A stretch of 64,000 nt of DNA from Calothrix sp. 336/3 (lineage in GTDB: Bacteria; Cyanobacteriota; Cyanobacteriia; Cyanobacteriales; Nostocaceae): contig NZ_CP011382.1 in the NCBI RefSeq assembly GCF_000734895.2, forward strand, positions 496,001 through 560,000, read 5' to 3'. Numbering within the stretch: the first letter of the stretch is position 1; the number at the start of each line of letters is the position of its first letter. The notes beneath the pieces were generated by a model, which saw only the letters and a list, made by a program, of their open reading frames with translations, was not told the origin of the DNA and did not search any database. The translations under genes and the position numbers were made by a program. Positions 16,166 through 27,100 of this stretch are shown one piece after another.

Positions 16166-16829
16166 GACCTTAAACCTGCCCGGTTGGAACTATAAACTTT
16201 CCCATGAGGGAGTGTCTATTTTTGCTCCAACAAAACGAGATGCGACTCACCTTGCTCAAAGCTTCGGAGATGCTCTCAGCGAAACTGCGGCAAAGATGAA
16301 CGGCAAAGTTCGGATTGGCTGGCGGGGGTGTAAAAGCCCGATTGAGTTCTATGGTTGGATGGCAGCTAGTAGGAATCCGACGGCACAGGAAACAGCTGAA
16401 CGTATTTTACGTACGGAAGGTTCTGTGTTTTGCAGTCAGATGCAAATGCCCGTAGGATTACTGAGGCGAATGATTGCGGCGGCGGATAGCGATCGCCCCA
16501 TTAGTATTGTGCGGCAAGATACACGTCAGCAAATCATTGTGAATCAACCGATGGCTGATATGTTACAAACTCCGCCGGAAGTTGCAACCCAAAGAGTCAT
16601 GACTAAATTCTGGCTTCCAGAAGATTTGGCAGAATTAGAAAGGCGACTACATCAGAATTCTGAGTTCACCTGGACTTATTCCGCCGGATTAAATGAGCAA
16701 GCTTGGGCAGTTTTGACAACTCATTTTCAAGCATTTGAAGTTGAGGGTATTTGGTATAGACAAGGAACTTGTTTATCAACTCCGCAATTGGTACCAATTC
16801 CACCAGGTGCTTTTGCTCCAGCATCATAA
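16146..16829 (+). CDS. PAS-like domain protein paired with the DNA-binding-like protein
   Basis: A 227-residue protein from GTG 16146, with AGGAGG at 16130-16135 and AGAAGG at 16141-16146 as ribosome sites inside the upstream gene. Residues about 118-210 (I-S-I-V-R-Q-D-T-R-Q-Q-I-I-V-N-Q-P-M-A-D, W-L-P-E-D-L-A-E-L-E-R-R-L, F-E-V-E-G-I-W-Y-R-Q-G) follow the strand-helix-strand order of a PAS domain. The N-terminal half (G-V-S-I-F-A-P-T-K-R-D-A) is unassigned. The overlap with the previous gene suggests a sensor partner to that regulator, but no cofactor-binding residue is obvious. Confidence 0.6.
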   Translation: MSGSILKTLNLPGWNYKLSHEGVSIFAPTKRDATHLAQSFGDALSETAAKMNGKVRIGWRGCKSPIEFYGWMAASRNPTAQETAERILRTEGSVFCSQMQMPVGLLRRMIAAADSDRPISIVRQDTRQQIIVNQPMADMLQTPPEVATQRVMTKFWLPEDLAELERRLHQNSEFTWTYSAGLNEQAWAVLTTHFQAFEVEGIWYRQGTCLSTPQLVPIPPGAFAPAS

Positions 16830-17162
16830 GCTGGTTTACGATTGAGTTCAAGAGTCGGGTGAGTTGTTAGGGTGTCACCAAAAATATCAGCCAGTTATTT
16901 TATTTATTTTTTCAGATATTTATCTGCTGCATCTATATTAAAAGCAATTTATACAATTTTTTAATTACTTGCACCTTTACACCGATAGGACAATAGAGGC
17001 TGAAATAAGCAATATTCTCATAATATTGATAGAGCGATCGCCACTGAATTAGTCCCACCATAATTACTTAGATTATCGTGTATATTGTTTGACTTTATCA
17101 AAGTCATAGTCAGCTTGCGCGATCGCTCTTTTCCTGTGCTTCGGCTAAAAACCTCAAATCAC
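16830..17162. other. Intergenic region between convergent genes
   Basis: No gene seen. It is AT-rich with two HIP1-type GCGATCGC sites near 17034 and 17120. No clear terminator hairpin. Confidence 0.4.
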
Positions 17163-20100
17163 CTAATCAGCTAAAGACTGTTGCATAGGAATTTGTATCC
17201 AGAACTCACAACCTTTAGCAGGTTCAGAAATACACTCAATTTGACCACCGTGTTTTTCTACAATAATTTGATAGCTAATAGATAATCCTAAACCAGTACC
17301 CTTTCCAGGTTCCTTAGTTGTAAAGAACGGCTCAAAAATGCGCGATCGCAGATTTTCCGCGATACCACAACCATTATCAGCAATCCGAATTTGAATAGAA
17401 TTATTGGCAAGAGCCTGCGTACGAATCCAAATTTTCGGCTTCTCCGTTGTCATACCCATTGTGACTGAATATTCTAAAGCATCAATTGCATTATTGAGAA
17501 TATTCATAAATACCTGGTTCATCTGGGCTGCATAGCAAAGAAACTTAGGTAAATCACCATATTCCTTAACCACTTCAACCTCAAAACCATGATTTTGTGA
17601 GTGCAACCGATGTTGTAAAATTAGTAGGGTACTATCGATACCTTCATGCAGGTCAATCCTTTTCATCCCGGCTTCATCTAACCGAGAAAAGGTGCGTAAA
17701 GATAAAACTAACTGAGAAATTCTCTCTGTACCCACCATCATAGAATGCAAAATTTGGGGTAAATCATTAGCAATAAAATTCAAATCTATTGCCTCTATTT
17801 GCTCTTGAACTTCTTTTCTCGGTTTAGGATAGTATTTTTGGAAAATATGGAGTAGATGCAATAAATTTTCTGTATGTTCCTTGAGGTAAGTAACATTACC
17901 ATAAATAAAACTAATCGGGTTGTTTATTTCATGGGCTATCCCTGCCACTAATTGTCCTAAACCAGCCATTTTTTCACTTTGAATTAATTGGCTTTGAGTT
18001 TGTTGTAATTCTTTGAGCGTTTGGGCGATTTCTTCTTTTTGACTTTGGGTTTGTTCTAACAGTTCTGCTTGCTGGATTCCCACCCCTAATTGTGTGCCAA
18101 TCTGCACCAACAAATCCACTTCATCCTCTTGCCAATCACGAGGTTCATTGTTTTGATATGCTGCTAGCAATCCCCAAAGTTTGTCACCTTGAAAAATTGG
18201 CACAATCATATATGCCCTAGCCCCCATTGCCTCACTAATAGCAATTAGATGCGGGGAATAATTGCTAGCATAAATATCCTTAATCACTAGACTTTGATTA
18301 TGAACAAAGTTCCCTCCTTGGGTTCTTTGTAGATAGTCCTCTGTAATTACAGGTAAAATTTCTCGTACAGGTTTCAATCCTGGAGCTAGTGATTCAGCGA
18401 CAAATTCACCACTCCAATCCTCCTGGAAACGATAAATTGTCACTCGGTCAACTTCTAATAATTGTTGAACTTCCTTTGTACTGGTAGCAAATATAGTGTT
18501 TAAATCTAAAGACTGACGAATTTTCTCTACTGTTGCAGCTAGGGCTTTCTCTCTTTCGGCGGCTTTGCGTTCCCGTTCGGCGGCTTTGGCTAGTTGTTCG
18601 GCTTGCACCTGTACCTGTTTCAAAGACTCTGCTTGCTGCAAAGCCACTCCCAATTGTATTCCTACCTGGGCTAATAAATTGATTTCTTCATCTTGCCAGT
18701 AACGGGGTTGGGAGTTTTGATAAGCTACTAGCAAGCCCCACAATTTTTCCCCTTGGGAAATGGGAACAAACACTTCATTGCGTGCATACTTTCCAGCTTG
18801 AATTTGTTGTAAAAGTATGCGTTCTGTCACAGGCTGTGACTTCACCGTTGGTGTCCAGCCATCAACTATAGAGTCAGCTACAAACTCACCACTCCAGTCT
18901 GGGTAAAAGCGATAAATTGCCACTCTTTCCACTTCTAGTAGTCGTAAAACTTCTTGGGTAGTGGTTTTGAAGATGGTGTCAATATCGAGAGAACGGCGAA
19001 TTTTCTCGATGGTATTCGCCAAAGCCCGTTGTCTTTCCGCAGCTTTGCTGATTTCTGCGGCTTGGGTTTGCATCTGCTGTAAGAATTCGGCTTGTTGTAA
19101 AGCTACCCCTAATTGAGTGCTAATTTGGGTGAGAAAATAGACTTCATCTTCTTGCCAATTGCGAGGGCTGCTGTTTTGATAGACTGCTAACAAGCCCCAG
19201 AGTTTTTGACCATGATAAATAGCTAGAATCACGTAAGCTTTTGCTTGATACCTTTCTAATACGTCAAGGTAGCAATTACTAAAGCCTGCATTGTAAATAT
19301 CATGGCAGATGCGATAGACTTCACCCCTATTAAAACCACCGCCAACGGTATCCTGTAAATAAGTATCTACCACTGGACTAACTGCTAAATGTTTAACGCT
19401 ACATTCGCTGATATTTTCAAAAACTTCTGATTGTTGTAACTGTTGCTGTATCAACGCCACCCAACCCTCGGCTACTGATTCAAAGACAAACTCACCACTC
19501 CAATCGGGATTGAAGCGATAGATAGCTACACGATCAGCATTCAGCAGTTGTCTAATTTCCTCAGTGCTGGTGCGAAAAATGCTCTCTAAATCTAAAGACT
19601 GGCGAATTTTCTCGATGGTAATAGCAATGATTCTTTGCCATTCTGCGGCTTTTTCTCTGGCTTGTGCTTGCGCTAATTGTGCAGATTGCAATTTTACTTG
19701 TTCTAGATAATCTGCTTGCTGCAAAGCAACTCCTAAATGTTCGGCAATGAGTTGCACAAACTCAATTTCTGATGTTTCCCATTGTCGCGGTGCATCACAT
19801 TGATGGATACATAAAAGTCCCCATAGTTCTTTCCCTTTCATTAAGGGAGTGGCGACATTAGCACGGACTTGGAACCTTTCCAACATTTGTATATGGCAAT
19901 CACTAACATCAGCTTGATAGATGTCAGACATGACTTTCATCCGACCTTGCTGATAAAGTCCAGCAAACTCTTCAGCAAAGCAGTGATCGCGGAGTTTGAC
20001 TGTTAATGCAGAGTTCCATTCTTGTCCCACATCTTCATAAATGAATTCGCCTTCCCACCCCAATTCAGGATAAAAACGAAATACTCCCACTCGGTCAGCA

Positions 20101-20294
20101 TTAATTAACTGACGCACTTCTTTCACCGTAATTTGAAATATAGTGTTGATATCAAAAGATTCACGTATACGGGCAATTACCCTAGACAAGGCTTTGTGTT
20201 TTTCACCTTGATGCACGGTAAATATGACATCATGATTATCTTGTTCGGGTATTGAATTAGACTGCATGGTTTCTATCTTAGAAAAGTTTTGCAT
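17163..20294 (-). CDS. Four-GAF sensor histidine kinase with a candidate cyanobacteriochrome GAF
   Basis: About 1043 residues from the first ATG (20294); a TTG 11 codons upstream is in frame. Four GAF domains lie at about 35-190, 230-400, 430-565 and 600-760, linked by coiled coils. They are followed by a HisKA domain ([11 protein letters not shown]) and an HATPase domain (I-A-D-N-G-C-G-I-A, then [10 protein letters not shown]). GAF1 has D-H-C-F (C105) and S-D-C-H (C133), the two cysteines that bind bilin in DXCF-type cyanobacteriochromes. GAF2 keeps a cysteine (N-C-Y-L) and GAF3-4 lack both. It autophosphorylates on the HisKA histidine by family analogy. No receiver domain or partner regulator is adjacent. 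Confidence 0.85.
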   Translation of the reverse strand: MQNFSKIETMQSNSIPEQDNHDVIFTVHQGEKHKALSRVIARIRESFDINTIFQITVKEVRQLINADRVGVFRFYPELGWEGEFIYEDVGQEWNSALTVKLRDHCFAEEFAGLYQQGRMKVMSDIYQADVSDCHIQMLERFQVRANVATPLMKGKELWGLLCIHQCDAPRQWETSEIEFVQLIAEHLGVALQQADYLEQVKLQSAQLAQAQAREKAAEWQRIIAITIEKIRQSLDLESIFRTSTEEIRQLLNADRVAIYRFNPDWSGEFVFESVAEGWVALIQQQLQQSEVFENISECSVKHLAVSPVVDTYLQDTVGGGFNRGEVYRICHDIYNAGFSNCYLDVLERYQAKAYVILAIYHGQKLWGLLAVYQNSSPRNWQEDEVYFLTQISTQLGVALQQAEFLQQMQTQAAEISKAAERQRALANTIEKIRRSLDIDTIFKTTTQEVLRLLEVERVAIYRFYPDWSGEFVADSIVDGWTPTVKSQPVTERILLQQIQAGKYARNEVFVPISQGEKLWGLLVAYQNSQPRYWQDEEINLLAQVGIQLGVALQQAESLKQVQVQAEQLAKAAERERKAAEREKALAATVEKIRQSLDLNTIFATSTKEVQQLLEVDRVTIYRFQEDWSGEFVAESLAPGLKPVREILPVITEDYLQRTQGGNFVHNQSLVIKDIYASNYSPHLIAISEAMGARAYMIVPIFQGDKLWGLLAAYQNNEPRDWQEDEVDLLVQIGTQLGVGIQQAELLEQTQSQKEEIAQTLKELQQTQSQLIQSEKMAGLGQLVAGIAHEINNPISFIYGNVTYLKEHTENLLHLLHIFQKYYPKPRKEVQEQIEAIDLNFIANDLPQILHSMMVGTERISQLVLSLRTFSRLDEAGMKRIDLHEGIDSTLLILQHRLHSQNHGFEVEVVKEYGDLPKFLCYAAQMNQVFMNILNNAIDALEYSVTMGMTTEKPKIWIRTQALANNSIQIRIADNGCGIAENLRSRIFEPFFTTKEPGKGTGLGLSISYQIIVEKHGGQIECISEPAKGCEFWIQIPMQQSLAD

Positions 20295-20627
20295 GTCCGA
20301 TATGAATTTATATATGGAACCTCTCAATGTTTCAGGATTCCCGAAAAGGCTCTAAAGCTAACATTCAAGTAGTCTGGCTCCATAAATTATCCAATGGGCA
20401 GCGCGATCGCTCAATCTAGCTCGGTTATGCCCGATGAAATACTATCAGGATTCGTACGGCTAATGCTCCCAAATAATTAAACTATTTTACAATCCTAGGT
20501 AGCAGATGAGATAGTATTAAAAGTTACAATAATTAGGGCGATCGCCACTTGATTTTTAATACTACGGGATTCTAAAGAAAAGATTAAAAATATCTATTCA
20601 GCAATGAAGTTAAGCCTGATTAGGCTA
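20295..20627. other. Intergenic region with HIP1 sites
   Basis: No gene seen. GCGATCGC/GGCGATCGCC sites occur at about 20402 and 20538. The left part is the leader of the minus-strand histidine kinase. Confidence 0.4.
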
Positions 20628-21194
20628 TCACCCAAAGGGTTGCCCCCAAAAGCGCCAATTTTCCTTATTGAAGGGAGATTTCCATTTCTTAATCAAGGCT
20701 AATTCTAATCTTTGTCTGGCTCTGGTAGGAACTGGCGCATCCCACCAAAAAGCAATATTGACTGCTGTGGGTAACTGATAATCATAGTGTAAATCTAGGT
20801 ACTTTTGTATATATCTTTTGCAATCATGGACACCCTTCCATCTTTGGTTAGATTGGCAAGTTTCACCAATATAAAGCAGTAGATTGGCAGCCATATCAAT
20901 AACGAAATATAAACAAGCTTGACCAGAACTATCAACTGGTAAGCGATAGAATGACATGGGTGATGGCTTGAGTGCAAAAGGGTCAATAATATTAGGTTCT
21001 ACGTGGGAATTTGGAGTAGAAAACAAGCTCATTTGTTGATGGGGTTCTTGGATTCTCACCTGTTGTTGATGGATGAAAATTTGATGTTTCCATGCAATTA
21101 AAGTTTTCTCATCCATTAATAACACCGGAGGTTTATTGCTAGCTTTGGGGCTAATTTCCCCTGGTGAGAATAAGTCTAATTGGTTTGTTTCCAA
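20628..21194 (-). CDS. GIY-YIG nuclease-family protein
   Basis: A 188-residue protein starting at a TTG (21194) with GGAG six bases upstream. The N-terminal half is a Gln-rich, probably disordered region. Residues about 92-185 contain L-Y-F-V-I-D-M and L-L-Y-I-G-E-T (the GIY-YIG pair in variant form), an R-W-K-G-V-H-D-C-K-R-Y segment, and R-L-E-L-A-L-I-K-K-W-K-S-P-F-N-K-E carrying the conserved glutamate. The family contains repair and homing nucleases, but this cyanobacterial group has no assigned role. It is divergent from the U32 gene. Confidence 0.7.
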   Translation of the reverse strand: METNQLDLFSPGEISPKASNKPPVLLMDEKTLIAWKHQIFIHQQQVRIQEPHQQMSLFSTPNSHVEPNIIDPFALKPSPMSFYRLPVDSSGQACLYFVIDMAANLLLYIGETCQSNQRWKGVHDCKRYIQKYLDLHYDYQLPTAVNIAFWWDAPVPTRARQRLELALIKKWKSPFNKENWRFWGQPFG

Positions 21195-21358
21195 CTATGT
21201 CTCCAATGATACAACTCGCAGATGATAGCATTTTTTGTCACTTCTGCAAACGTTCCCAGGAATGACACAAGGTTGCAAACCTTTTCCCCCGTTCCCTTCC
21301 CCTCTCCCCCCAGCAGCGATATCATAACTAGGATGTACCTTCTCCCATCCAAGTAACA

Positions 21359-23992
21359 ATGCCAGTCGATATCCAAACACCTCAACGTCCAGAACTTCTT
21401 GCACCTGCGGGAAATTGGGAATGTGCAAAAGCTGCCGTGGAAAATGGTGCTGATGCCATATACTTTGGTTTGGATAAGTTCAACGCCAGAATGCGGGCAG
21501 AAAATTTCACCGAAGCAGATTTACCGGAGTTGATGACATATCTGCATAGTCGTGGGGTGAAGGGTTATGTAACTTTAAACACCTTAATTTTTCCCCAGGA
21601 ATTGAGAGCCGCCCAACATTATCTACGCTCAATTATTGCGGCGGGAGTGGATGCTGTCATTGTTCAGGATATCGGTATTTGTCGTTTAATTCGTCACCTT
21701 TCCCCAGATTTTCCCATCCATGCATCTACTCAGATGACAATTACCAGCGTTGCAGGCGTGGAATTTGCGGAGGAACTGGGGTGTAATTTAGTTGTGTTGG
21801 CGCGGGAATGCTCCCTCAAGGAAATTGATAAAATTCAGCAACATTTGGCATATCGACAAACTTCCCTACCCCTAGAGGTATTTGTCCATGGGGCGCTCTG
21901 TGTTGCCTATTCTGGGCAGTGTCTCACCAGCGAAGCTCTGGGAGGACGCTCGGCAAACCGGGGAGAATGTGCCCAAGCTTGCCGGATGCCCTATGAGTTA
22001 ATTGCTGATGGCGAAACGGTTTATTTAGGTGATAAAAAATACTTACTCAGCCCTCAGGATTTGGCGGGATTGGATGTTTTACCTGATTTGGTGAAGTCGG
22101 GTGTGAGCTGTTTAAAAATTGAGGGACGGTTGAAGTCTGCGGAGTACGTAGCGAGTGTGACGCGGGTTTATCGGGAAGCTTTAGATCGGGTGGAAGTCAG
22201 TCAAAATTCCCCAGAAGAAATTCCGGAAAATCTGGAAGCAACGGCAGAAATTTCAGATTCCCAGGGAGAAATCGCACGGGAACGTTATCAATTGGAAATG
22301 GCTTTTTCCCGTGGGTTATATACGGGGTGGTTTGGGGGTATTAATAATCAGGAGTTGGTTCACGCAAGATTTGGCAAGAAACGGGGAGTATATTTAGGGG
22401 AAGTTACCCGTGTGCGTGAGGGACAGGTAGCAATAAAGTTGGGTGCTGCTGGGGCGATCGCCAGAAAATCATCCCTAGAGTCAGTAATCAAACCGGGTGA
22501 TGGGGTAGTATTTGACAGTGGCAATCCCCAAACCCAGGAAGAGGGGGGACGAGTCTATGGAGTACAGCAGCAAGGTAGGGAAGCAATTCTGACTTTTGGT
22601 AGGGATAATGTGAATTGGCGACGGGTGCAGGTTGGTGATAAATTATGGAAAACTAGTGACCCGGAATTAGATAAGCAGGTTAGGCAGAGTTTTGCTGGAG
22701 ATGTCCCCCAGTTTCAACGTCCGGTAGCCATGGAAGTATACGGGAAAGTGGGAGAACAATTGCGGGCGATCGCTCGTGATCAATTGGGTAACATTGTCTT
22801 GCTAGACTCGGATATACTCCTAGTTGCTGCCCATACTAAACCCCTGACTACGGAGAAGTTGCGGGAACAATTGGGACGTTTGGGTAATACTTCTTTGCGT
22901 TTAACTAATCTCGATAACCATCTCCAGGGTAATGTTATGTTACCTGTGAGTGAGTTAAATCGAATGCGTCGAGAAATTGTGGCTAGGTTGGAGAAATTAC
23001 GCAGTCAACCCCCCCGATGGCAGTTAAATAATCACGCATCTCTCAAGGATATTTTACCGAGTCCTGAAACCCTATCTCCGATTCCGAGTCCGACAAATTT
23101 GATTGTTTTGGTACGCAATTTACGGCAATTGCAGGCAATTCTCGACAGAAATATGGATTCGAGTAGTTTTGCAGAGATAGGGGGGGGAGGAATTCCCATC
23201 CATACTATTTATTGTGAGTTTGCCGATCAGCGTCAGTATCGTCAAGCAGTGAAAATGGTACGGGAAAGGGAGAATTCTGCTTACCAAATCTTTGTTGCAC
23301 CACCGAGAATTACTAAACCAGGGGAAAATTGGATTTTACAGCAGGTGAAGTCTGCGGGTGCGGATGGTTATTTGGTAAGAAATTATGACCATTTACAGTT
23401 TTTTGCCGGGGATAATTGTGTGGGAGATTTTTCTCTGAATGTGGCGAATCCCTTGAGCGCAGATTACTTGAAAAATAAATATGGTTTGCAAAGGCTGACC
23501 GCATCCTATGATTTAAATATTCAACAGTTAACAGATTTATTGCAACATACACCTCCTTCCTGGTTTGAAGTCACAATTCACCAACATATGCCCATGTTTC
23601 ATATGGAACATTGCGTATTTTGTGCCTTTTTATCTGACGGGACAGATTATACTAATTGCGATCGCCCCTGTGAAAAACACCAGGTGAAATTACGTGACAG
23701 GGTGGGAACTGAACATATTCTGCAAGCAGATGTCGGTTGTCGCAATACAGTATTTAATGGCACTGCCCAAACCGGAGCCGAATACGTACAGCACCTGATA
23801 GACTTGGGTTTACGAGATTTTCGCATAGAGTTTGTGGATGAATCACCAGAAGAGGTGCAGCTAATTATACATAAGTATCAGCAATTATTAAGGGGAGATA
23901 TTAGTGGTTCGCAACTTTGGCGAGAATTAAAATTACAGAATCAACTCGGTGTCACCCGTGGAAGCATCGGTGCGGGACATTGGAAGAATTAA
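21359..23992 (+). CDS. U32-family protein, RlhA-like RNA hydroxylation enzyme
   Basis: 877 residues. The N-terminal U32 peptidase domain (P-E-L-L-A-P-A-G-N-W-E-C, A-I-Y-F-G-L-D-K-F-N-A-R) has the cysteine set G-A-L-C-V-A-Y-S-G-Q-C-L ... G-E-C-A-Q-A-C-R that binds an iron-sulfur cluster in this family. The middle (about 400-560) matches DUF3656. The C-terminal part has H-C-V-F-C-A-F-L with N-C-D-R-P-C-E-K-H. E. coli RlhA, with the same layout, is needed for hydroxylation of 23S rRNA C2501, and relatives act on tRNA. Activity on rRNA here is inference. Long cyanobacterial members are common. ATG at 21359. Confidence 0.85.
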   Translation: MPVDIQTPQRPELLAPAGNWECAKAAVENGADAIYFGLDKFNARMRAENFTEADLPELMTYLHSRGVKGYVTLNTLIFPQELRAAQHYLRSIIAAGVDAVIVQDIGICRLIRHLSPDFPIHASTQMTITSVAGVEFAEELGCNLVVLARECSLKEIDKIQQHLAYRQTSLPLEVFVHGALCVAYSGQCLTSEALGGRSANRGECAQACRMPYELIADGETVYLGDKKYLLSPQDLAGLDVLPDLVKSGVSCLKIEGRLKSAEYVASVTRVYREALDRVEVSQNSPEEIPENLEATAEISDSQGEIARERYQLEMAFSRGLYTGWFGGINNQELVHARFGKKRGVYLGEVTRVREGQVAIKLGAAGAIARKSSLESVIKPGDGVVFDSGNPQTQEEGGRVYGVQQQGREAILTFGRDNVNWRRVQVGDKLWKTSDPELDKQVRQSFAGDVPQFQRPVAMEVYGKVGEQLRAIARDQLGNIVLLDSDILLVAAHTKPLTTEKLREQLGRLGNTSLRLTNLDNHLQGNVMLPVSELNRMRREIVARLEKLRSQPPRWQLNNHASLKDILPSPETLSPIPSPTNLIVLVRNLRQLQAILDRNMDSSSFAEIGGGGIPIHTIYCEFADQRQYRQAVKMVRERENSAYQIFVAPPRITKPGENWILQQVKSAGADGYLVRNYDHLQFFAGDNCVGDFSLNVANPLSADYLKNKYGLQRLTASYDLNIQQLTDLLQHTPPSWFEVTIHQHMPMFHMEHCVFCAFLSDGTDYTNCDRPCEKHQVKLRDRVGTEHILQADVGCRNTVFNGTAQTGAEYVQHLIDLGLRDFRIEFVDESPEEVQLIIHKYQQLLRGDISGSQLWRELKLQNQLGVTRGSIGAGHWKN

Positions 23993-24101
23993 GAATATTA
24001 CCTGAGCTAGTTCTGGGTTAGCCTATGGTGCGATCGCGGACTTTTCTGGGAATCATAAAGCTGATTCAACCAGATTATGGTCATACGATCCTCCCAAAAC
24101 T

Positions 24102-27100
24102 ATGGCACTAACCGCAAATAACTCCCCTGATTGTTTTCCAGCTATTTCTGGCTATAGGGTTGTTGAGCAGCTGTACCTGGGTTCTCGAACAGTAGTGTAT
24201 CGAGCGGTGCAAGTGGACACTCAGCATCCAGTGGTAATAAAGGTGCTGCGGCGAGACTATCCCAATTTTGGTGAATTGGTGCAGTTTCGCAATCAATATA
24301 CTATTGCCAAAAATCTGCCTATCCCTGGGATTATCCAACCCTTGAGTTTGGAAGTGTTGGGGAGTGGTTATGCTTTGGTGATGGAGGATTGCGGTGGCGT
24401 ATCTTTGGGTAAGTATATTCAGCAGCAGTCGTTGAATCTAACAGAAGTTTTAGCGATCGCCCTGCAAATAGCGGATATTATCCATGATCTGATCCAACAT
24501 CGGGTAGTGCATAAGGATATCAAACCCGCAAATATTCTGATTCAACCTGAATCGAAACAAGTCAAACTCATTGACTTTAGTATTGCCTCCTTACTACCGA
24601 AGGAAACCCAGGAGATTCAGAACCCGAATATCTTAGAAGGTACCCTAGCTTATTTAGCTCCAGAGCAAACAGGGCGCATGAATCGCGGTATCGATTATCG
24701 GGCTGATTTCTATGCCTTGGGTGTGACGTTGTACGAACTGTTGAGCGGTCAGTTACCGTTTGATTCCGAAGATCCAATGGAATTGGTACATTGTCATATC
24801 GCCAAAATCGCCAAACCAGTTGATCAGGTAAACCCTACTGTACCATCAATGGTAGGGGCGATCGTGGCGAAACTGATGGCGAAAAATGCCGAAGATCGCT
24901 ATCAAAGTGCGTTAGGACTCCAGTATGATTTGCAGCAATGTTTAACCCAGTGGAAAGAAGCGGGAGTCATTGCTGAGTTTCAATTAGGACAGAGGGATTT
25001 GAGCGATCGCTTCCTCATTCCCGAAAAGCTCTACGGACGAGAGAATGAAGTCCAAACCCTCCTCAATGCCTTCGAGCGAATTTCCCAAGGTGCATCGGAA
25101 TTAATGCTGGTAGCAGGCTTTTCCGGGATTGGTAAAACTGCCGTAGTCAACGAAGTCCACAAACCGATTACGCGGCAAAAAGGCTACTTTATTAAAGGTA
25201 AATTCGACCAGTTCAATCGCAACATTCCCCTATCTACGTTTGTGCAGGCATTACGAGATTTAATGGGGCAACTGCTCAGTGAATCTGATGCTCAATTAGC
25301 ACAATGGAAAGCTCAAATTTTAGAAGCAGTAGGCGAGAATGGACAAGTTTTACTTGAGGTAATTCCCGAATTAGAGCAGCTGATTGGTAAACAACCTGCT
25401 GTCGCCGAACTATCCGGCAGTGCAGCACAAAATCGGTTTAATTTATTATTTCAAAAATTCATTCAAGTATTTACCACGGTAGAGCATCCGTTAGTGATAT
25501 TTCTGGATGACTTGCAGTGGGCTGATTCAGCTTCCCTAGAGTTGATCAAACTACTGATGAATGACAATAGTTATCTATTAATTTTGGGAGCTTATCGTGA
25601 CAACGAAGTATCATCTGCCCATCCATTTATTTTAACAGTAGAAGAACTCAAGAAAGCTCAGGCGATCGTCAACACAATTACTCTAGCACCGTTAAATTTG
25701 GCGGATACCAATCATTTGGTTGCTGATACATTAAGTTGTTCAAGGGAACTGGCGCAACCCTTGACTGAGTTAATCGATCGTAAAACCCAAGGCAACCCCT
25801 TTTTTACTACCCAGTTTCTCAAAGCGCTGTATGAAGATGGATACATTACCTTTGAGCGCAATCAAGGCTATTGGCAATGTGATATTGCCCAAGTCAATGC
25901 CCTAGCCCTCACCGATGATGTGGTTGAATTTATGGCACTGCAATTGCAGAAGTTGTCAGAGAAAACACAACAAGTATTGAAATTAGCAGCTTGTGTAGGC
26001 AATCAGTTTGATTTGGCTACTTTGGCGATCGTCTCTGAACAATCAGCAACTGAGGTGGCAACTGCCTTGTGGAAAGCCTTACAAGAAGGTCTGATTTTAC
26101 CCACTAGCCAAGTTTATAAATTCTTTCAGGGGACAGAGAACTCGGATACGCAAAATACGGTCAATCCAAAATATCGGTTTTTGCACGATCGCGTCCAACA
26201 AGCTGCTTATTCCTTGATTCCAGAAGACCAAAAAACAGTAACTCATCTCAAAATCGGACAATCACTTCAGGCTAATGCTTCTGAGATAGAACTGGACGAA
26301 AAACTATTTAATATCACTAATCATCTGAATATTGGGGAATCCCTGATTACCGAGCCGTCAAAACGGACTGAATTAGCTCAATTAAACCTAAATGCAGCAT
26401 ACAAAGCCAAATTGGCAACTGCCTATAGTGCCGCAATCGCATATTGCAGCACTGGAATGAACTTGTTGGCGCAGGATTGCTGGGAATCGCAGTATGAATT
26501 AACCCTAATTCTCCATAACCTAACCGCAGAAGTTGCTTACTTAAACGGCGATTTTGCCCAAATGGATAGGATTGCCTCTATAAGTCTCAAGTCGGCAAAA
26601 ACCCTGTTAGATCGAATCCCCATCTACGAAACTCAAATCCAGGCATACATGGCACAAAATCGTCTTCCAGAATCGATTCAGACTGCCATGAATGTCCTAA
26701 AGCAACTCGGTATTTCGTTGCCACAAAATCCAAGTGATTTACAAACTCTGCTGGGATTAGCCCAAAACCGACTCATCTTAGTGGGCAAAAAACCAGCCAG
26801 CTTGCTGCATCTACCAACTATGTCCAAACTGGAAAAATTAGCGGCAATGCGAATTCTGTCCAGTGCGGCTAGTACCGCTTTTATTAGCGCACCAAAACTA
26901 TTTCCTCTACTGGCGTTCCAGCAAGTCAATCTATCTGTACAGTATGGCAATAGTCCTTTATCCGCCTATGCCTATGCCTACTATGGCATTATTATCTGCG
27001 GAGTATTGGTCAATATTGAAGAAGGATATGAGTTTGGTCGATTAGCATTGGAAATTTTAGAAAAGTTTAATGCTAAAGAACTCCGATCGAAAGTTGTATT

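Noticed and set aside
21195..21428. Minus-strand frames opposite the start of the U32 gene
   Set aside because: They overlap the well-supported U32 start region and encode sequence without recognisable features.
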